Source: an uncultured Hyphomonas sp.
GTDB taxonomy: Bacteria > Pseudomonadota > Alphaproteobacteria > Caulobacterales > Hyphomonadaceae
DNA length: 64,000 nt
NCBI RefSeq assembly: GCF_963678875.1
Contig: NZ_OY787456.1
Coordinates: forward strand, 2,675,873-2,739,872
Reading direction: 5' to 3'
The notes under the pieces are model-generated. The model made no database searches, was not told the DNA's origin, and was given only the letters and a program-made list of their open reading frames with translations. The position numbers were made by a program, and so were the translations under genes. Positions 43,091 to 52,268 of this stretch are shown here, one piece after another (within the stretch, counting starts at the first letter, position 1; every line of letters begins with the position of its first letter).

Positions 43091-44626
43091 TTAGTCTTCG
43101 CTGATGTCGATGGTGCGGTAGGTCGTGATCTGTCCCACACGCACGGCGATCAGCACTTTGGTCCGGTTCGCCTTCTTCGCCGCGTCGATGGCCTTCTTCA
43201 GGACGTCGACACTCGAAACCGGCTCATTGTTGGCTTCCAGGATGACCATGCCACGCTGCAGACCGGCTTCTTCGATCGCGCCGCCGCGCTCTACTTCGGA
43301 AATCACGAGACCGGCTTCGTCCTCGTCGAGGCCGAGACGCTGGCGCATCTCGTCGTCGAGCGGCACGAAGGTGACGCCGAGTGACTCCATGGCCGCTTCG
43401 TCAGCATCATCACCGGAGTCGTCAGACAGCGCCGAAGCCGGGATGCGCTGGGCGTTCAGATTGTCGCCACGTTCGCCAACAACCACATTGATCGTCTGGC
43501 GCTTGCCGCCGCGCATGATGTCGAACTTGTTGGAGGTGTTGGCGATGAGGCGGCCGACAAGACGCGTGGTCGACGTTGCATCGCTGACCTTCTGGCCATT
43601 CACCGACAGGATGATGTCGCCGCGCTGCAGGCCGCCTTTTGCCGCCGGGCTGTCGACCGTCACATCGGCGATGATGGAGCCGTCATTGTTTTCCATGCCC
43701 TGGGCTTCGGCCATGTCTTCGGTCAGGTCCTGGATCTGCACGCCCAGCCAGCCGCGGGAGACGTGCCCGTCCTTGATGATGGCCTGCGTCACTTCCTGCG
43801 CAAGCTCAGCAGGGATGGCGAAGCCAATGCCAACCGAACCGCCGGTGGGCGACAGGATCTGCGTGTTCACACCAACGACATTGCCATGCAGGTCGAAGGT
43901 CGGACCGCCGGAGTTGCCGCGATTGATGGCAGCGTCAATCTGGAGAAAGTCCGTATACGGGCTGTCATTGCCGAGTTCGCGGCCATCTGCCGACAGGATG
44001 CCTGCCGTTGCCGTGCCGCTGAAGCCGAACGGGTTGCCGAGTGCGACAACCCAGTCGCCCTTGCGGAGATTGTGGGAGTTTCCGAAGCGGACATAGGGGT
44101 AGGTCCCCTTGTCCTTCACCTTGATCACGGCGAGGTCGGTATCCGGGTCGGTGCCGATGAGTTCCGCTTCCAGCTCTTCCCCGTCCTTGTTGACCACTTC
44201 AATCTGGACCGCGTTCTCGACCACGTGATTGTTCGTCACGATGTAGCCGTCCTGCGAAATGAAGAAACCGGATCCCAGAGACCGGGCTTCGCGTGTCTGC
44301 GGCTCGTCCTCTTCTTGCTCTTGCTGGCGGCGCTGTTCGAGGAAGTCGTCGAGGCCCGGCAGGCCGCGGAACTGTTCGAAGAATTCCTGCATGTCGCCCA
44401 TATTGTTGACTTCGCGCTCGGACACCACGTTCACGCTGACGACGGCAGGTTCCACGCGCTCGATCAGGTCGGCAAAGCTCATCGGCGCGCCCGCGGGCGC
44501 CTGGATCGCGATCGGCTGTGCGCCGGCCTCGGGGCTGAGAATCTGAGGCGCGATCGACAAGGTCCCAACCGCGGCGGCTCCGAAAAGCGCTGCAACCAGT
44601 GCCTGCCGAGAAATGCCAAGTTTCAT
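43091..44626 (-). CDS. degP: Do/HtrA family periplasmic serine protease
   Basis: 511 residues. The signal peptide is about 1-37; the trypsin-like domain has His134 (NNHVVENA), Asp164 (DTDLAVIKV) and Ser239 (RGNSGGP), followed by two PDZ domains (about 300-390 and 430-505). It degrades or refolds misfolded envelope proteins. ATG 44626 has GGAGAG nine bases upstream. The region between the protease domain and the N-terminus holds a Gln/Glu-rich linker (LEQRRQQEQEEDE). Encoded directly before the response regulator/kinase pair, which may sense envelope stress. Confidence 0.96.
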   Translation of the reverse strand: MKLGISRQALVAALFGAAAVGTLSIAPQILSPEAGAQPIAIQAPAGAPMSFADLIERVEPAVVSVNVVSEREVNNMGDMQEFFEQFRGLPGLDDFLEQRRQQEQEEDEPQTREARSLGSGFFISQDGYIVTNNHVVENAVQIEVVNKDGEELEAELIGTDPDTDLAVIKVKDKGTYPYVRFGNSHNLRKGDWVVALGNPFGFSGTATAGILSADGRELGNDSPYTDFLQIDAAINRGNSGGPTFDLHGNVVGVNTQILSPTGGSVGIGFAIPAELAQEVTQAIIKDGHVSRGWLGVQIQDLTEDMAEAQGMENNDGSIIADVTVDSPAAKGGLQRGDIILSVNGQKVSDATSTTRLVGRLIANTSNKFDIMRGGKRQTINVVVGERGDNLNAQRIPASALSDDSGDDADEAAMESLGVTFVPLDDEMRQRLGLDEDEAGLVISEVERGGAIEEAGLQRGMVILEANNEPVSSVDVLKKAIDAAKKANRTKVLIAVRVGQITTYRTIDISED

Positions 44627-45279
44627 GAATTCTCTCTCCAACTCTCTGAAATATCGCCGTTTGTCTGGTCGGCGTTACATAATCATACGAAGGGCAATGT
44701 GGTCATTAAAAGACAGTAAGTCGAATGGAATCAGGAGATCACGCGTCTGCCTGCTCTCCGGTCAATGCGCGAACAGGGCCGGTCGTTCCCTTCGACGTCA
44801 GCTTGGCAAGACGTTCGAACGAGTCTGGTGAAGTTCGATCAGATGCTCACGCCAGGCAACCGGGCAAGACGCCCGGCAATATTCTGAAACTCAAATACTC
44901 TGACAAAATTAAACATACCAACAGTATGGAATAATTGAGAAAGCCCTTGAAATACTACAGTTTGAGAGACATACTGGCGACTAAGATAGATCAGAAGGGG
45001 CTGATTTGTGCGCTTGATTCACCGCATGCCAGACAGGCGTTTGCGTTGTCGCGCGCGTGCCTCCAAACAGTTGCCGGCGCTGGAAAGGCCCAATCCCCGG
45101 GCCCACCGGTGTCAATCACCACTTCGTATGACCCGCCTACTGCCAAGGTGGCATGCGAAGTCCCAATCAGACGTCAAGCAATGTCCCCACCCAGCCTGAC
45201 GGCTATTCCCACGGGGGTCGGCGCCGGCAAACCCAGCCCCTTCTCAAATTCCCGATTGAGTCTGACCGCAAGCGCGTGA
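44627..45279. other. 653-base region without a recognisable gene
   Basis: Noticeably AT-richer around 44870-45000 than its surroundings. It should contain the degP promoter. A small perfect hairpin CCGGGC-AAGAC-GCCCGG lies at 44860-44876 without a T-run. Short open frames exist on both strands, but none has a ribosome site, family resemblance or typical codon use. It may hold a decayed gene or an unrecognised RNA. Confidence 0.6.
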
Positions 45280-45678
45280 TCAGGCGTCTTCCGATTCGAT
45301 CTGCTGAGCGACGGTCCGCTTCCGGCGTGCGGTGAGGATTCCGATCAGCCCCCCGATGGCGAGCAGGAAGAACGGGCCGGCCCACAGCAGCATGCCGCTG
45401 AGATTGTTCCCCTTCGGGCGGAACAGGACAAACTCGCCATACCGGCTTTCGAACCAGTCACGCACTTCCTGATCGGTCGAACCTTCGCCAACCATTTCGC
45501 GGATACGCGCACGCATGTCTTCGGCAATCGGGGCCGCAGACTGGGAAACCGGCTCGTTCTCGCACGCAACGCAGCGCAGCTCCCGCATCAGGGCCTGCGC
45601 ACGTGCCTCTTCTGCTGAATTGTCCAGCGGCACTTCCGCGGCCAGCGCGATCACGACAGACAGGAGCAGCGTCTTCAT
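45280..45678 (-). CDS. ccmH: Cytochrome c maturation protein CcmH (CycL)
   Basis: 132 residues: a signal-like N-terminus, the redox motif RCVAC (Cys36, Cys39, where most CcmH have LRCxxCQ), a three-helix periplasmic domain ending ESRYGEFVLFRPK and a C-terminal membrane anchor (about 95-115). It reduces the apocytochrome c CxxCH thiols for heme ligation. The start overlaps the ccmF stop by 4 bases. Confidence 0.95.
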   Translation of the reverse strand: MKTLLLSVVIALAAEVPLDNSAEEARAQALMRELRCVACENEPVSQSAAPIAEDMRARIREMVGEGSTDQEVRDWFESRYGEFVLFRPKGNNLSGMLLWAGPFFLLAIGGLIGILTARRKRTVAQQIESEDA

Positions 45679-47555
45679 CGTTTCCCCTTCACCATGCTGA
45701 GTGCGCCCCCGAGGCCGATCAGCAGCACGCCAAGATAAACGAAATCGATGAGCGGGTTGAAGTAGACCCGGAACACCCAGCGCGCCTGTCCGTCGACAAC
45801 CCGCTGTTCCCCGAGCGCGGCATAGAGGTCGCCCGTGCCGGTCTTGTAGATCGCGGTCTCCGTCGTCGGCATCCGCGCAGCCGGGTAATAGCGTTTCATT
45901 GGCTGCAGCACCGTCTTCACGCCGCCCTTCATGGCGGTCAGGACGGCCTTGTCGGCGTACCAGTTCGGCCCCTCGATGGAGCTGACATCGTCCAGTGTCA
46001 GGGTCCAGCCAGCGGCCGTGCCCGATCCGCCTTCGGCCAGTGCCACGGTGGTTTCATAGCGTCCGGTCGTCTCGACCACGGCACCGATGATGAACAGGCC
46101 GATCCCCATATGCGCGAGGGTCATGCCCCACACACGCGGCGACACGCGGAACACGCGCTTCAGTGTGATGGCGCGGCGCCTGAGTTCCCACAGCGCCCCG
46201 CCGATCAGCCAGACACCCAGCGCCAGACCGAACGCGGCGCCCAGCGAAATATTCCAGACGCCAATGCCGAGCGCCGCGAACACGGCCACCAGCGCGACAC
46301 CGGCAATTGCCCAGCGTGTCCATTGCTTCAGGTCGGCCTTGCCCCAGGCCCAGCTCTGCGCCACCGGCAGCAGGAGCAGCAGTACCGCCAGGATCGGCAC
46401 AAAGGTCAGCCGGAAATATGGTTCGCCCACAGACATGGTTCGTCCGGTCGCTTCGGCCATCAGCGGGAACAGCGTGCCGAGCAGAACGGTCAATGCCGCC
46501 ACGATCAGCACGATGTTGTTGGCCATCATCGCCCCCTCCCGGCTGCCGATCAGCCAGGGCTTTGCCCCCTTCAGGGAAGGTCCGCGCCAGACGAACAGGC
46601 CGAGCGCCAGAACGCCATAAACCATCAGTCCGAACAGGAGGATCATCCCGCGCTCCGGATCAACGGCAAAGGCATGCACCGAAGTCAGCACGCCGGAGCG
46701 GACAAGGAAGGCGCCCATGATCGAGAACAGGAAGGCGAGCACGGCGAGCAGCGCGGTCCAGGCCGCGAAGTTCTCGCGCTTTTCGGTCACGATGACGGAG
46801 TGCAGCAGCGCCGCGCCGATCAGCCACGGCATCAGTGAAGCGTTTTCAACCGGGTCCCAGAACCACCAGCCGCCCCAGCCGAGCTCGTAATAGGCCCAGT
46901 AGGAACCAAGTGCGATGCCGAAGGTAAGCGGCACAAAAGCCGCCAGCGACCAGCGCCGGGCTTCCTTCGCCCAGACCCGGTCGATCCGGCCTTCCATCAT
47001 GCCGGCCGCCGCCAGCGCAAAAATGAAGGAATAACCGACATAGCCGAGATACAGCATCGGCGGGTGGAAGGAGAGCGCCGGGTCTTGCAGCAGCGGATTG
47101 AGCCCCGCGCCCTGAAACGGTGCCGGGTCCAGCCGCAGATAGGGCGACGAGGCGAACAGCAGGTAGCCCATCGCACCGGCCGAGAGGAAACCCTGCACAC
47201 CCAGCGCGCGCGACTCGAAGCGCTCGCGTCCTGTCTTCATCAGGGCGGCCGCCGCAGCACCGAAGGCAAGCGTCACCAGCGCCCAGAGCGCCATGGAGCC
47301 TTCATGATTCCCCCATGTCCCGGCAATCTTGTAGATCATCGGCTTCAGCGTGTGGGAATTGTTCGCGACCAGTTGAAGCGAGAAGTCCGACACGGCGAAG
47401 GCATACACCAGCGTCAGGAAGGAAAAGGCCATCAGGCCAAATCCGGTGACAGCGGCCATGCCTGCCCAGCGTCGGTCGCCCTTCAGGCCGAAGACCGTCT
47501 GCGCCAACGTGGCGCCCAGCGCCAGGAAGGCCGCGAAATGCCCGGCTTCGATCAT
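45675..47555 (-). CDS. ccmF: Heme lyase subunit CcmF (CycK)
   Basis: 626 residues with about 14-15 transmembrane helices. The tryptophan-rich heme-handling WWD motif GWGGWWFWDPVENASLMPWL is present, together with the HPPMLYLGYVG and HNNH-type histidine segments. With CcmH and CcmI it attaches heme from holo-CcmE to apocytochromes c at the outer face of the inner membrane. The start overlaps the ccmE stop by 4 bases. Confidence 0.97.
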   Translation of the reverse strand: MIEAGHFAAFLALGATLAQTVFGLKGDRRWAGMAAVTGFGLMAFSFLTLVYAFAVSDFSLQLVANNSHTLKPMIYKIAGTWGNHEGSMALWALVTLAFGAAAAALMKTGRERFESRALGVQGFLSAGAMGYLLFASSPYLRLDPAPFQGAGLNPLLQDPALSFHPPMLYLGYVGYSFIFALAAAGMMEGRIDRVWAKEARRWSLAAFVPLTFGIALGSYWAYYELGWGGWWFWDPVENASLMPWLIGAALLHSVIVTEKRENFAAWTALLAVLAFLFSIMGAFLVRSGVLTSVHAFAVDPERGMILLFGLMVYGVLALGLFVWRGPSLKGAKPWLIGSREGAMMANNIVLIVAALTVLLGTLFPLMAEATGRTMSVGEPYFRLTFVPILAVLLLLLPVAQSWAWGKADLKQWTRWAIAGVALVAVFAALGIGVWNISLGAAFGLALGVWLIGGALWELRRRAITLKRVFRVSPRVWGMTLAHMGIGLFIIGAVVETTGRYETTVALAEGGSGTAAGWTLTLDDVSSIEGPNWYADKAVLTAMKGGVKTVLQPMKRYYPAARMPTTETAIYKTGTGDLYAALGEQRVVDGQARWVFRVYFNPLIDFVYLGVLLIGLGGALSMVKGKR

Positions 47556-47983
47556 CCGCCGATGGCCTCGGGGCGCAGTTCGCGCGGCTGGTAGTTTTCG
47601 TCATGCTTGGCGAGGATCTGCCGGGCGGTGAACGTCCCGTCTTCGTTGAACTGGCCGATGGCCACAACGCCCTGTCCTTCGCGGAACAGGTCCGGCGCGA
47701 TGCCGGTGAACGCCACTTTGATATCGGCGTCGCTATTGTCCATCACGCTGAACAGCATCGTGGCGCCGTCCGCCGAATAGGTCAGCGAGCCGGGCTCGAC
47801 CCAGCCGCCTACTTTCACCTCACGTCCCTGTTTCGGCAGGCCTTTTTCGGCCAGCGTTTGCGGCGTGTAGAACAGGTCGGCATTCTGGCGGAGGGCCACA
47901 AAGGCCAGCCCCGCCGCAGCCAGCAGCAGGATGGCAGCGATACCAAATGTGTAGAGTCGTCGAGTGCGTGCGCGCATGCGCAT
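47552..47983 (-). CDS. ccmE: Periplasmic heme chaperone CcmE (CycJ)
   Basis: 143 residues: an N-terminal anchor (about 10-30), an OB-fold beta-barrel and the heme-binding HxxxY motif with His127 and Tyr131 (LAKHDENY), so it is of the covalent-His type. It carries heme from CcmC to CcmF. It starts 128 bases from the divergent hydrogenase gene. Normally ccmI (cycH) lies directly upstream, but here that place is taken by the hydrogenase on the other strand. Confidence 0.97.
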   Translation of the reverse strand: MRMRARTRRLYTFGIAAILLLAAAGLAFVALRQNADLFYTPQTLAEKGLPKQGREVKVGGWVEPGSLTYSADGATMLFSVMDNSDADIKVAFTGIAPDLFREGQGVVAIGQFNEDGTFTARQILAKHDENYQPRELRPEAIGG

Positions 47984-48111
47984 CTTATAGTGCGCCCCGC
48001 GCCAAATTGGGAGTGCGGCAGATGAAGCCGGCAGAGTTGCGGCTGTCTAATTCGGCGCTGCAGGTTTATACTGGGCCTCATGACATGCGCGGTATCTGAG
48101 GCTTTCTCCGG

Positions 48112-50184
48112 ATGATCGAGCTGACGATCAATGGACGTCCGGTCGAACTCGACAAGGGCGGCACTCTGCTCGATGCCGCCAGGAAAGCCGGCATTCATAT
48201 CCCGACGCTTTGCCACTATCCGGGGCTGCCGTCGCATTCCGTCTGCCGGATGTGCCTGGTCGAAGTGGAAGGCGAGCAGAAGCCGCAACCCGCCTGCACC
48301 ACCCTCGCCAAACAGGGCGACATCGTGGAAACGGACTCCGAGTCGCTTCAGGCCTTCCGCCGCAGCAATGGAGAATGGCTGCTCGCACGGCATCCGAACG
48401 ATTGCATGCGCTGTGAGGTCAATGGCGCCTGCCAGCTGCAGACACTCGTGGCCGAAAACCAGTGGGAAGAGCGCTGGGAGGAAGTCCCGCCCGGCTCTGC
48501 CGACCATCCGGAGCACCCCTCGGCAGACCATACATCGCCCAGCATTTGGCGCGATCTCTCCAAATGCATCGAATGCGGCTTGTGCGCCGAAGCCTGCGGT
48601 GAGGCCGGGCAGCAACAATTCATCATCGGGTTCGCAGAGCGCGGATACGACCGCGTGCCCGTCACCGTGTTCGACGCCCCATTGTCTGAAACCGCATGCA
48701 TCTCGTGCGGCCAGTGCACACTTGTCTGCCCGGTCGGCGCCCTGATCGAGGCCCCGCACTGGCACGAGGTTTTGCACATTCTCGACTCAGGCAAGCGCGT
48801 CTCGGTGGTCCAGATTGCGCCGGCCACCCGTATCGCCATTAGCGAAGAATTCGGCATGAAGCCGGGGACGGTCAGCACCGGCAGGTTGATCAATGCGCTG
48901 CGCCAGCTGGGCTTCGACTATGTGTTCGATACGAACTTCACAGCTGACCTGACCATCATGGAGGAAGGGACGGAATTGCTGTCACGACTCGAAGCCGGGA
49001 CCGATTTTCCCCTCTTCACGTCCTGCTGCCCGGGATGGGTGAACTGGCTTGAACTCAACCGGCCGGACCTTCTCCCACACCTCAGCACGACAAAATCCCC
49101 CCAGCAGATGCACGGCGCCATCGCCAAGCGCGGCAACTTCGCCCGGTCCCTCGGACCGGAATTCGCTGAAGGAAACACAGAGCCCTACGTCGTCAGCGTC
49201 ATGCCCTGCACAGCCAAAAAGGATGAGGCTTTGCGGCCGGGCATGTCTGGCGATGTCGATCATGTGCTGACCACACGGGAGCTCGCCCGGATGATCCGGT
49301 CGCGCGGCATCGCGTTCGGCGCCCTTGATGAAGACGGCAGCTTTGACAGCCCGCTCGGAGAAAGCACGGGCGCGGCCCAGATCTTCGGCGCGTCCGGCGG
49401 TGTCATGGAAGCGATGGTACGCACAGCCGCGCACCTCAAAGGTGTGGAAGACCACATACCGCTGGAATGGACACAATTGCGGGGCGTGCAAGATGCGGTG
49501 AAGACGGCCAGCATTCCGGGCGTCGGCACGGTCGCCGTGTGCAATGGTATTGCCGCCGCGCAGCGCATGCTGGAGACCGATGATTGGCGCACAGAGTTTA
49601 TCGCGATTGAAGTCATGGCCTGTTCGGGCGGCTGCCTTGGCGGCGGCGGCGAACCGAAATCCATGGATCCGGACGTCCTGAAGAAACGCAGCAAGGCGAT
49701 CTTTGACATGGATGCCAAGTCACCACGCCGGCGGTCCTACGAGAACCCGGATGTCAGGAAACTCTACGAAGCAGAGCTTGGAGAACCGAACTCTAAGGCC
49801 GCGCACGCCCTGCTGCATACGGCCCACATTGCCCGGCGCTCCGAACGCGCGCTGCTCGCGCAGTTTCTCGATTGCGTCGACCGGCGCGACGGCGGGGCAG
49901 CCGCAAGCCTGTTTCATCCAGATGGCGTCTGGTCCACCGCGTCTCCATTTGGAGACGTTAGCGGCGCCGCGAATATTGCCGCACTCATCAGCAGCAAACT
50001 GCCGCCCCGGAAATACGGGCCGCACTTCGCGCGGCATCGGCTGGACATACCTGCCCGTGGCGATGACCTGATCGTCATCACGCCGGACGGCCAGAGATGC
50101 CGGTTCACGATGGAATTGAGTCCTTCGGATCGTGGCGGGCGGTCACCGCTTCTCATCCGGAGACTGGCGCGCCACACTCTTTAA
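48112..50184 (+). CDS. hydA: [FeFe]-hydrogenase, multi-cluster type, with C-terminal SnoaL/NTF2-like domain
   Basis: 690 residues. An N-terminal [2Fe-2S] domain (Cys34, 45, 48, 62) is followed by a His-Cys3 [4Fe-4S] site (His94, Cys98, 101, 107), a double [4Fe-4S] domain (Cys152, 155, 158, 162 and 196, 199, 202, 206) and the H-cluster domain with TSCCPGW (303-309), MPCTAKKDE (364-372) and EVMACSGGCLGGGGEP (500-515). The proton-path residues of Clostridium pasteurianum CpI align as Glu285, Glu288, Cys305 and Ser325. The small-subunit-like tail (ENPDVRKLYEAELGEPNSKAAHALLHT) ends near 575. Residues about 578-690 add an NTF2/SnoaL-like domain. It interconverts protons and H2 with a ferredoxin or NAD-linked partner; direction unknown. 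It lies inside the ccm locus on the opposite strand. Confidence 0.95.
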   Translation: MIELTINGRPVELDKGGTLLDAARKAGIHIPTLCHYPGLPSHSVCRMCLVEVEGEQKPQPACTTLAKQGDIVETDSESLQAFRRSNGEWLLARHPNDCMRCEVNGACQLQTLVAENQWEERWEEVPPGSADHPEHPSADHTSPSIWRDLSKCIECGLCAEACGEAGQQQFIIGFAERGYDRVPVTVFDAPLSETACISCGQCTLVCPVGALIEAPHWHEVLHILDSGKRVSVVQIAPATRIAISEEFGMKPGTVSTGRLINALRQLGFDYVFDTNFTADLTIMEEGTELLSRLEAGTDFPLFTSCCPGWVNWLELNRPDLLPHLSTTKSPQQMHGAIAKRGNFARSLGPEFAEGNTEPYVVSVMPCTAKKDEALRPGMSGDVDHVLTTRELARMIRSRGIAFGALDEDGSFDSPLGESTGAAQIFGASGGVMEAMVRTAAHLKGVEDHIPLEWTQLRGVQDAVKTASIPGVGTVAVCNGIAAAQRMLETDDWRTEFIAIEVMACSGGCLGGGGEPKSMDPDVLKKRSKAIFDMDAKSPRRRSYENPDVRKLYEAELGEPNSKAAHALLHTAHIARRSERALLAQFLDCVDRRDGGAAASLFHPDGVWSTASPFGDVSGAANIAALISSKLPPRKYGPHFARHRLDIPARGDDLIVITPDGQRCRFTMELSPSDRGGRSPLLIRRLARHTL

Positions 50185-50201
50185 AGCAGGCAGCGCAGAA
50201 A

Positions 50202-50819
50202 CTATTCCGAAGGGGCAGCTTCTGGCGCAGGCGCCGCTTCTTCGCCCTGCCCGATGGCTTCGATCATACCGCGGAAGCGGTCGCGGCGCGGGTCCCCTTC
50301 GGGCAGGTTGTTGTAGATGTAGCGCATGGCCTGTTCGGCCTTGTCCTGGTCGCCTGCCTGCGCGGCGCCCATGGCGGCCCACATGCCGGCGCGCACCTGC
50401 GTCTCGTCCAGCTCATAGGCACGGCCATAGAGCCGCGTTGCCTGCGGACTGACGCCGCCGCCGGAAAGAGCCACCAGCGTGTCCGCCAGCGCGACCAGCG
50501 CCGGAACGAAATTCTCATCCCGCCGCAGGGCAGACTGGTAGGCCCGCGCGGCATCTTCCGGACGCCCTTCTGCGCGCAGCATCTCTCCGATGAAGTAGTG
50601 CGGTTGCGGGTCGTTCGGGCGCTGCACGGTTGCGAGTTCGAGGCGCGACAGGGTTTCGGCGGGCGTCAGCGTTTCCGGCGCATTGGCGATCTTCCCGGCA
50701 AGGCTTTCCTGCCGCTTCGACATCGGTTCATCCGGCATGCCCGGCTTGCCCACCGCCAGATAGCCGGCCACAGCCACGGCAAGGCAGAGACCGGCGACAG
50801 CGATATTCAGGCGGTTCAT
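50202..50819 (-). CDS. ccmI: TPR protein, CcmI/CycH-like
   Basis: 205 residues: an N-terminal membrane anchor (about 5-23) and a periplasmic region with two to three tetratricopeptide repeats (PHYFIGEMLRAEGRPEDAARAYQSALRRDENFVPAL and GRAYELDETQVRAGMWAAMGAAQAGDQDKAEQAM). The tail is Ala/Pro/Glu-rich. This is the position and form of CcmI, which holds apocytochrome c for the heme lyase. The 4-base overlap with the kinase gene upstream shows co-transcription. Rather short for CcmI, so the symbol is tentative. Confidence 0.75.
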   Translation of the reverse strand: MNRLNIAVAGLCLAVAVAGYLAVGKPGMPDEPMSKRQESLAGKIANAPETLTPAETLSRLELATVQRPNDPQPHYFIGEMLRAEGRPEDAARAYQSALRRDENFVPALVALADTLVALSGGGVSPQATRLYGRAYELDETQVRAGMWAAMGAAQAGDQDKAEQAMRYIYNNLPEGDPRRDRFRGMIEAIGQGEEAAPAPEAAPSE

Positions 50820-52243
50820 CGTTTGGGAAACCTCAGGCGTGCGCGAAGGCCCCCGGCCGGGGCCTCGTCCAGTTCAAGCACGCCCTTATGCAGCTCTGCC
50901 AGCTCTGTGACAATCGACAGACCCAGCCCCGTGCCGGGGGTTGTTTCATCTAGTCGCACCCCGCGCTTGAGGGCGCCTTCGCGTTCCTCTGCCGTCAGGC
51001 CCGGCCCGTCATCATCCACTTCGATCCGCAATTCAGCCGCGTCGTCTTCCACCCGCACCCGCACATCGGCCTTGGCCCATTTGCAGGCGTTCTCCATGAG
51101 ATTGCCGACCATTTCCTCAAGGTCCTGCTGCTCCCCGCGGAAGATGGCGGCCTCTCCGCCGAAGACCGCCACATCGATCCCCTTGGCGTCGTAAAGCCGG
51201 TTCATCAGCCGGGCGATACCGTCCAGAATCGGGCGGACTTCGGTCCGTGCCCCCAGCGCTTCGGCACGCGCGGCCATGCGGGCGCGCTTCAGATAGTGCT
51301 CCACATTGGTCTGCATGGAATCGACCTGCCGGCGGACGACATCGTCCAGCTGCGTGCCGCCGGTGGCTTCATTGCGGAGCACCGCAATCGGTGTCTTCAG
51401 GGCATGCGCGAGATTGCCGACATGGGTGCGGGCCCGCTCCACGACTTCATGATTGTGGTCGACCAGCTTGTTCAGTTCTTCCGTCAGCGGCTGGACTTCG
51501 GACGGATAGTCATCCGGCAGCTTCAGCCGCGTGCCTTCCCGGATTTCCGAAATGTCGTGGCCGAGCTTCACCAGCGGGCGCAGCGAATAGCGGATACCGG
51601 CCACCATGGCCGCAAACACGCTGCCGAACAGCACGACCATGGTGCCGATCAGCAGGTTCCGGAACCGCGTCGCGGCGGCATCGTTCTGTGCCCTGTCGGC
51701 GGCGGCTACCAGCACCAGCGGCGTTTCGCGGTTCTCGACGATGATCGCCTTTGCAGCCGCAAAGATACGTTGGCCAGCCGGCCCCGGCCCAATCCCGAAC
51801 TGCGTGGTGCCCGGCGTGGCGAGCGCGCGCTTCAGCAGACGCGGCGACATGGGCACCGGCTCGTCCCAAAGGCTGCGGGACCGGAGGTCACCGACGGCGT
51901 CCCCTTCCTCATTCACCGCAACAATGGCCCAGTAACGGCCGGAATACTGTGTCTGGTAGCGGGAATCCGTGGAGAGAAAGACGTAATTGTCATCCGTCAC
52001 CCGGCCATCTGCCAGGAAGGCCCCTTCGCGCGTCATGTCGCGGGTGAGTGTGATCAGGGTCTGGTCCAGATCATCGGACAGCAGGGACAGCGTCTGGGCC
52101 CGGTACAGCGCCGACAACGCGAACGCGCCGCCGATCAGCACGATCAGCCCCCAGACGGCCGCCGCCAGAATGATCCGCCGCGCCAGGGACAGGCGCGTCC
52201 AGCGGTCAAGGAATGTATCAGGTCTGGTGTCGGCTTCGCTCAT
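50816..52243 (-). CDS. Sensor histidine kinase (PhoQ/FeuQ-like)
   Basis: 475 residues. TM1 is at about 22-48, the periplasmic sensor at 50-195, TM2 at about 197-216, then HAMP and HisKA with His280 (GNLAHALKTPIAVLR), and HATPase_c with NLMENACKWAK (N box), DDDGPGL (G1) and GTGLGLSIV (G2). The AHALKTP form of the H box is that of PhoQ/FeuQ-type kinases. It is coupled to the ccmI-like gene by a 4-base overlap and follows its regulator gene by 25 bases. Confidence 0.95.
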   Translation of the reverse strand: MSEADTRPDTFLDRWTRLSLARRIILAAAVWGLIVLIGGAFALSALYRAQTLSLLSDDLDQTLITLTRDMTREGAFLADGRVTDDNYVFLSTDSRYQTQYSGRYWAIVAVNEEGDAVGDLRSRSLWDEPVPMSPRLLKRALATPGTTQFGIGPGPAGQRIFAAAKAIIVENRETPLVLVAAADRAQNDAAATRFRNLLIGTMVVLFGSVFAAMVAGIRYSLRPLVKLGHDISEIREGTRLKLPDDYPSEVQPLTEELNKLVDHNHEVVERARTHVGNLAHALKTPIAVLRNEATGGTQLDDVVRRQVDSMQTNVEHYLKRARMAARAEALGARTEVRPILDGIARLMNRLYDAKGIDVAVFGGEAAIFRGEQQDLEEMVGNLMENACKWAKADVRVRVEDDAAELRIEVDDDGPGLTAEEREGALKRGVRLDETTPGTGLGLSIVTELAELHKGVLELDEAPAGGLRARLRFPKR

Positions 52244-52268
52244 ACCCGGCAGTCAGCGCGGGCCGGCA

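Noticed and set aside
44935..45279. 114-codon plus-strand frame in the degP-ccmH gap
   Set aside because: No ribosome site, odd amino-acid use and no family likeness; not called as a gene.
48112..50184. NuoG-like complex I subunit instead of hydrogenase
   Set aside because: The N-terminal FeS domains are shared with NuoG, but the three complete H-cluster motifs identify a hydrogenase.
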